The notes beneath the pieces are model-generated. The model was not told the DNA's origin. It saw only the letters and a list, made by a program, of their open reading frames with translations, and searched no databases. Made by a program: the position numbers and the translations under genes. DNA of 7,003 nucleotides from contig JANXDN010000021.1 in the NCBI GenBank assembly GCA_025058005.1, positions 1-7,003 on the forward strand, read 5' to 3'. The first letter of the stretch is position 1, and each line of letters starts with the position of its first letter. This DNA is from Candidatus Aenigmatarchaeota archaeon (lineage in GTDB: Archaea > Aenigmatarchaeota > Aenigmatarchaeia > CG10238-14). Shown one piece after another: positions 5,236 through 7,003 of this stretch.

Positions 5236-6426
5236 ATGTTTAAAGCCTTTTGGGCACCCTTGTGGCATATTTATCAACCACCTATTCAGACGAAAGAATG
5301 GCTATTGAGAATAACAGAAGAATCCTATAGGCAGATTATCAAGCTTTATAAAGAGCATCCATCTTGTAAATTTACCCTAAACATTAACGCTTCTTTAACA
5401 CTTTTATTACAAGAACATGAGCTAACAGATGTAATAGAGGGCTTTAAAGAATTGGCAGAAAGAGGACAATTGGAGTTTGTTGGCACCACAGCCTATCATA
5501 CTCTATGCCCCTTATTACCAGAAAAAGAGATTATGAGACAGATAAAACTAAATGATAAGATAAACAGGAAAGCGTTTGGCAAGTCTTATAAGCCTAAGGG
5601 TTTCTGGTTACCTGAAATGGCTTACGCTCCTTCTGTCACCCCCTCTATAGCCAAAGCCGGCTACAACTGGATAATGTTGGCCGGCGTGGCTTCTAATGGT
5701 AACTGGAGCAACAAAGGCTGGCATATAGTAAAGCATGGTAAGTATCAGTTAAAAGCGGTTTTTAGGGATGATTTCACAAGTATAAACATAGGTTTTGGTA
5801 AAGCAAACAGCAATTTCATCGACAACTTACAAAAAGGAACATTTTGCTTTACCGCATTGGACGGCGAAACCATAGGACATCATGTAAAGTCTATGGTTAT
5901 CGGTATGAAAGAGACCTTGGACAAAATAGAAAAAAGAGATGATATAGATTCAATCTCTGTAGGAGAAATATTTGAACTATTCGAATGTTTAGGAGAAATA
6001 GAAGCTTTGCCCTCAAGTTGGTCAACTACTTATGAAGATATAAGAGAAGGAAATTTTTTCCCTCTATGGCTTGAAAAGATTAAAGAGCCATTTAAAAGTG
6101 TGCACGAGTTAGCATGGAACCATCTTTATTTAACAATAAACGCAACTCATTATGTCAAGAAAAAGGTGAATGGTGATATAAGACAAAGAAGATTGTTTGA
6201 AAAAGCAAGAGAGTTAGTTGACAAAAGCGAGCACAGTTGCATGTATTGGTGGTTTACAAGAGATGATTGGCATAGGGATGTTGTAAGATTTTTGGTTGGT
6301 TTAGAGTTGCAAAATAATGCTTTAATTACTCTTCAAAATATTTGCAATGATGAAAAAATGAAAAAACTAATGGAGGAAGCAAATCAATTAAGAGAAAATA
6401 TATACAAAATTCTTCTTAATAGCTAG
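5236..6426 (+). CDS. Glycoside hydrolase family 57 enzyme (alpha-amylase/glucanotransferase type)
   Basis: This 396-residue protein is a complete cytoplasmic GH57 enzyme; there is no signal peptide. The family regions appear in order. Region 1 is WHIYQPP (10-16), the HxHQP counterpart. Region 2 is GTTAYHTLCPLLP (83-95). Region 3 is GFWLPEMAY (122-130) with Glu127 as predicted nucleophile. Region 4 is ALDGETIGHH (207-216) with Asp209 as predicted acid/base. Region 5 is SCMYWWFTRDDWHRD (334-348). Both catalytic residues are kept, so it should act on alpha-glucans with retention. Amylase, 4-alpha-glucanotransferase and branching activities cannot be told apart by motif alone; the length is too short for most branching enzymes. 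It stands alone on its strand with its own TATA-like promoter and GTGAT ribosome site, next to the debranching cluster. The region near 5620-5710 is much richer in G+C than the 3' end. Its stop shares CTAG with the next gene. Confidence 0.92.
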   Translation: MFKAFWAPLWHIYQPPIQTKEWLLRITEESYRQIIKLYKEHPSCKFTLNINASLTLLLQEHELTDVIEGFKELAERGQLEFVGTTAYHTLCPLLPEKEIMRQIKLNDKINRKAFGKSYKPKGFWLPEMAYAPSVTPSIAKAGYNWIMLAGVASNGNWSNKGWHIVKHGKYQLKAVFRDDFTSINIGFGKANSNFIDNLQKGTFCFTALDGETIGHHVKSMVIGMKETLDKIEKRDDIDSISVGEIFELFECLGEIEALPSSWSTTYEDIREGNFFPLWLEKIKEPFKSVHELAWNHLYLTINATHYVKKKVNGDIRQRRLFEKARELVDKSEHSCMYWWFTRDDWHRDVVRFLVGLELQNNALITLQNICNDEKMKKLMEEANQLRENIYKILLNS

Positions 6427-7003
6427 AGTTGGCTTAATCTTTTCAAAGCATTAATTTTATCATATTCATTCAATTTTGCTTGTCTTATAACTTCTTTCAA
6501 AAATTCAATAGAATTTTCATAAGTTTCTTTGTCTATCGGATGAGGATAACCATCTTTACCACCGTGAGTAAAAGTATATTTTAAAGGATCTTTCCATTTT
6601 ATTTCAGTTCCAAATAATAATTGAGAGAGCAAAGCCAACGCTCTTATCTTTTTAGGACCACAGCCATTCAACAAAATTAATTCTTCGTAATTTTGAGGCT
6701 GTAATTCTTCAGTTTTTTTAAGAAATTCTATAGTATCTTTGGTTAAAATTTGAGATGTTATTTCATGTTTTTTTGGCATTGAAATAAATGGGATGTTTTT
6801 GAAAAAGTCATTCAGTGTAGTTTGAGTAGAAAGACATTTCAAAATTGTAGAACCCTCTTTTGCAATATCAACAGAAACTTTTCTTACTTCTTCATTTTCT
6901 TTATTTGTCATATCCAAAACTAACAATTCCTTTTTATCGCCTATTATGCCACTATGAGGTTCGTTCACAAAACTTTTTACATTTTCATAAAACCAATGGT
7001 ATC
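6423..7003 (-). CDS. DUF763 protein, C-terminal part (start outside the window)
   Basis: The reverse strand is open from the window edge to a TAG at 6425-6423. Upstream of the GTG at 6968, where an ORF caller would start, the frame continues as YHWFYENVKSF, which matches the family, so the true start is beyond 7003. DUF763 (PF05559) is found in archaea and thermophilic bacteria and has no established function. Visible marks are YHWFYENVKSFVNEPHSGI, then LILLNGCGPKKIRALALLSQ and FTHGGKDGYPHPIDKETYE, both characteristic of the C-terminal part. The first of these looks like a helix-hairpin-helix (LxGxGPKxxxALAL), which hints at nucleic-acid contact; that is my inference. The gene converges on the GH57 gene and overlaps its stop by 4 bp. 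Nothing suggests a role in glycogen metabolism. Confidence 0.88.
   Translation of the reverse strand, partial: YHWFYENVKSFVNEPHSGIIGDKKELLVLDMTNKENEEVRKVSVDIAKEGSTILKCLSTQTTLNDFFKNIPFISMPKKHEITSQILTKDTIEFLKKTEELQPQNYEELILLNGCGPKKIRALALLSQLLFGTEIKWKDPLKYTFTHGGKDGYPHPIDKETYENSIEFLKEVIRQAKLNEYDKINALKRLSQL

Noticed and set aside
5224..5238. TATAGT-N6-ATG as a bacterial leaderless -10 promoter for GH57
   Set aside because: The spacing fits, but the other starts here do not repeat the pattern consistently and TTTATATA upstream explains the region better. It remains a reason not to be certain of an archaeal host.

Overview
The window is AT-rich (roughly one third G+C by eye), with AGA as the usual arginine codon and frequent ATA isoleucine codons. 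Genes are tightly packed. Several starts have no Shine-Dalgarno (SD) sequence and instead have an AT-rich box about 26-35 bp upstream of the ATG, the spacing of an archaeal TATA element serving leaderless or very short-leader mRNAs. With the DUF763 gene and the short archaeal-type debranching enzyme, this favours an archaeon, perhaps of a small-genome or thermophilic lineage. The assignment is not secure. The VanW-like exported protein, the D-Ala-D-Ala-ligase-like protein and this kind of GH57 enzyme also fit an AT-rich bacterium, including Patescibacteria.

Layout: (1) 1-411, minus strand, the N-terminal 137 residues of a phosphohexomutase (PMM/PGM). (2) A 47-bp divergent promoter region. (3) A plus-strand run of galactose-1-phosphate uridylyltransferase (459-1418), GH133-type glycogen debranching enzyme (1423-3285) and a D-Ala-D-Ala-ligase-like ATP-grasp enzyme (3307-4335), separated by 4 and 21 bp. 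(4) A 104-bp convergent spacer with two perfect dyads and T-runs. (5) 4440-5151, minus strand, a signal-peptide-bearing VanW-like protein split by one net +1 frameshift. (6) An 84-bp divergent region with a clear TATA-like box flanked by two ACTAT/ATAGT dyads. (7) A complete GH57 glycosidase (5236-6426). (8) 6423-7003, minus strand, the C-terminal part of a DUF763 protein whose stop overlaps the GH57 stop in a shared CTAG.

How the genes fit together: the mutase (Glc-1-P/Glc-6-P or Man-1-P/Man-6-P), GalT (Gal-1-P/UDP-Glc exchange), the debranching enzyme (alpha-1,6 branch removal) and the GH57 enzyme (alpha-glucan hydrolysis or transfer) form a storage-polysaccharide and sugar-nucleotide cluster. 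The ATP-grasp ligase sits inside it without an obvious sugar role. Beside it, on the other strand, is the VanW-like envelope protein. The pair recalls bacterial cell-wall chemistry, but the ligase lacks the usual N-terminal D-Ala site, so its product is unknown. I saw no CRISPR array, insertion sequence, tRNA or rRNA.
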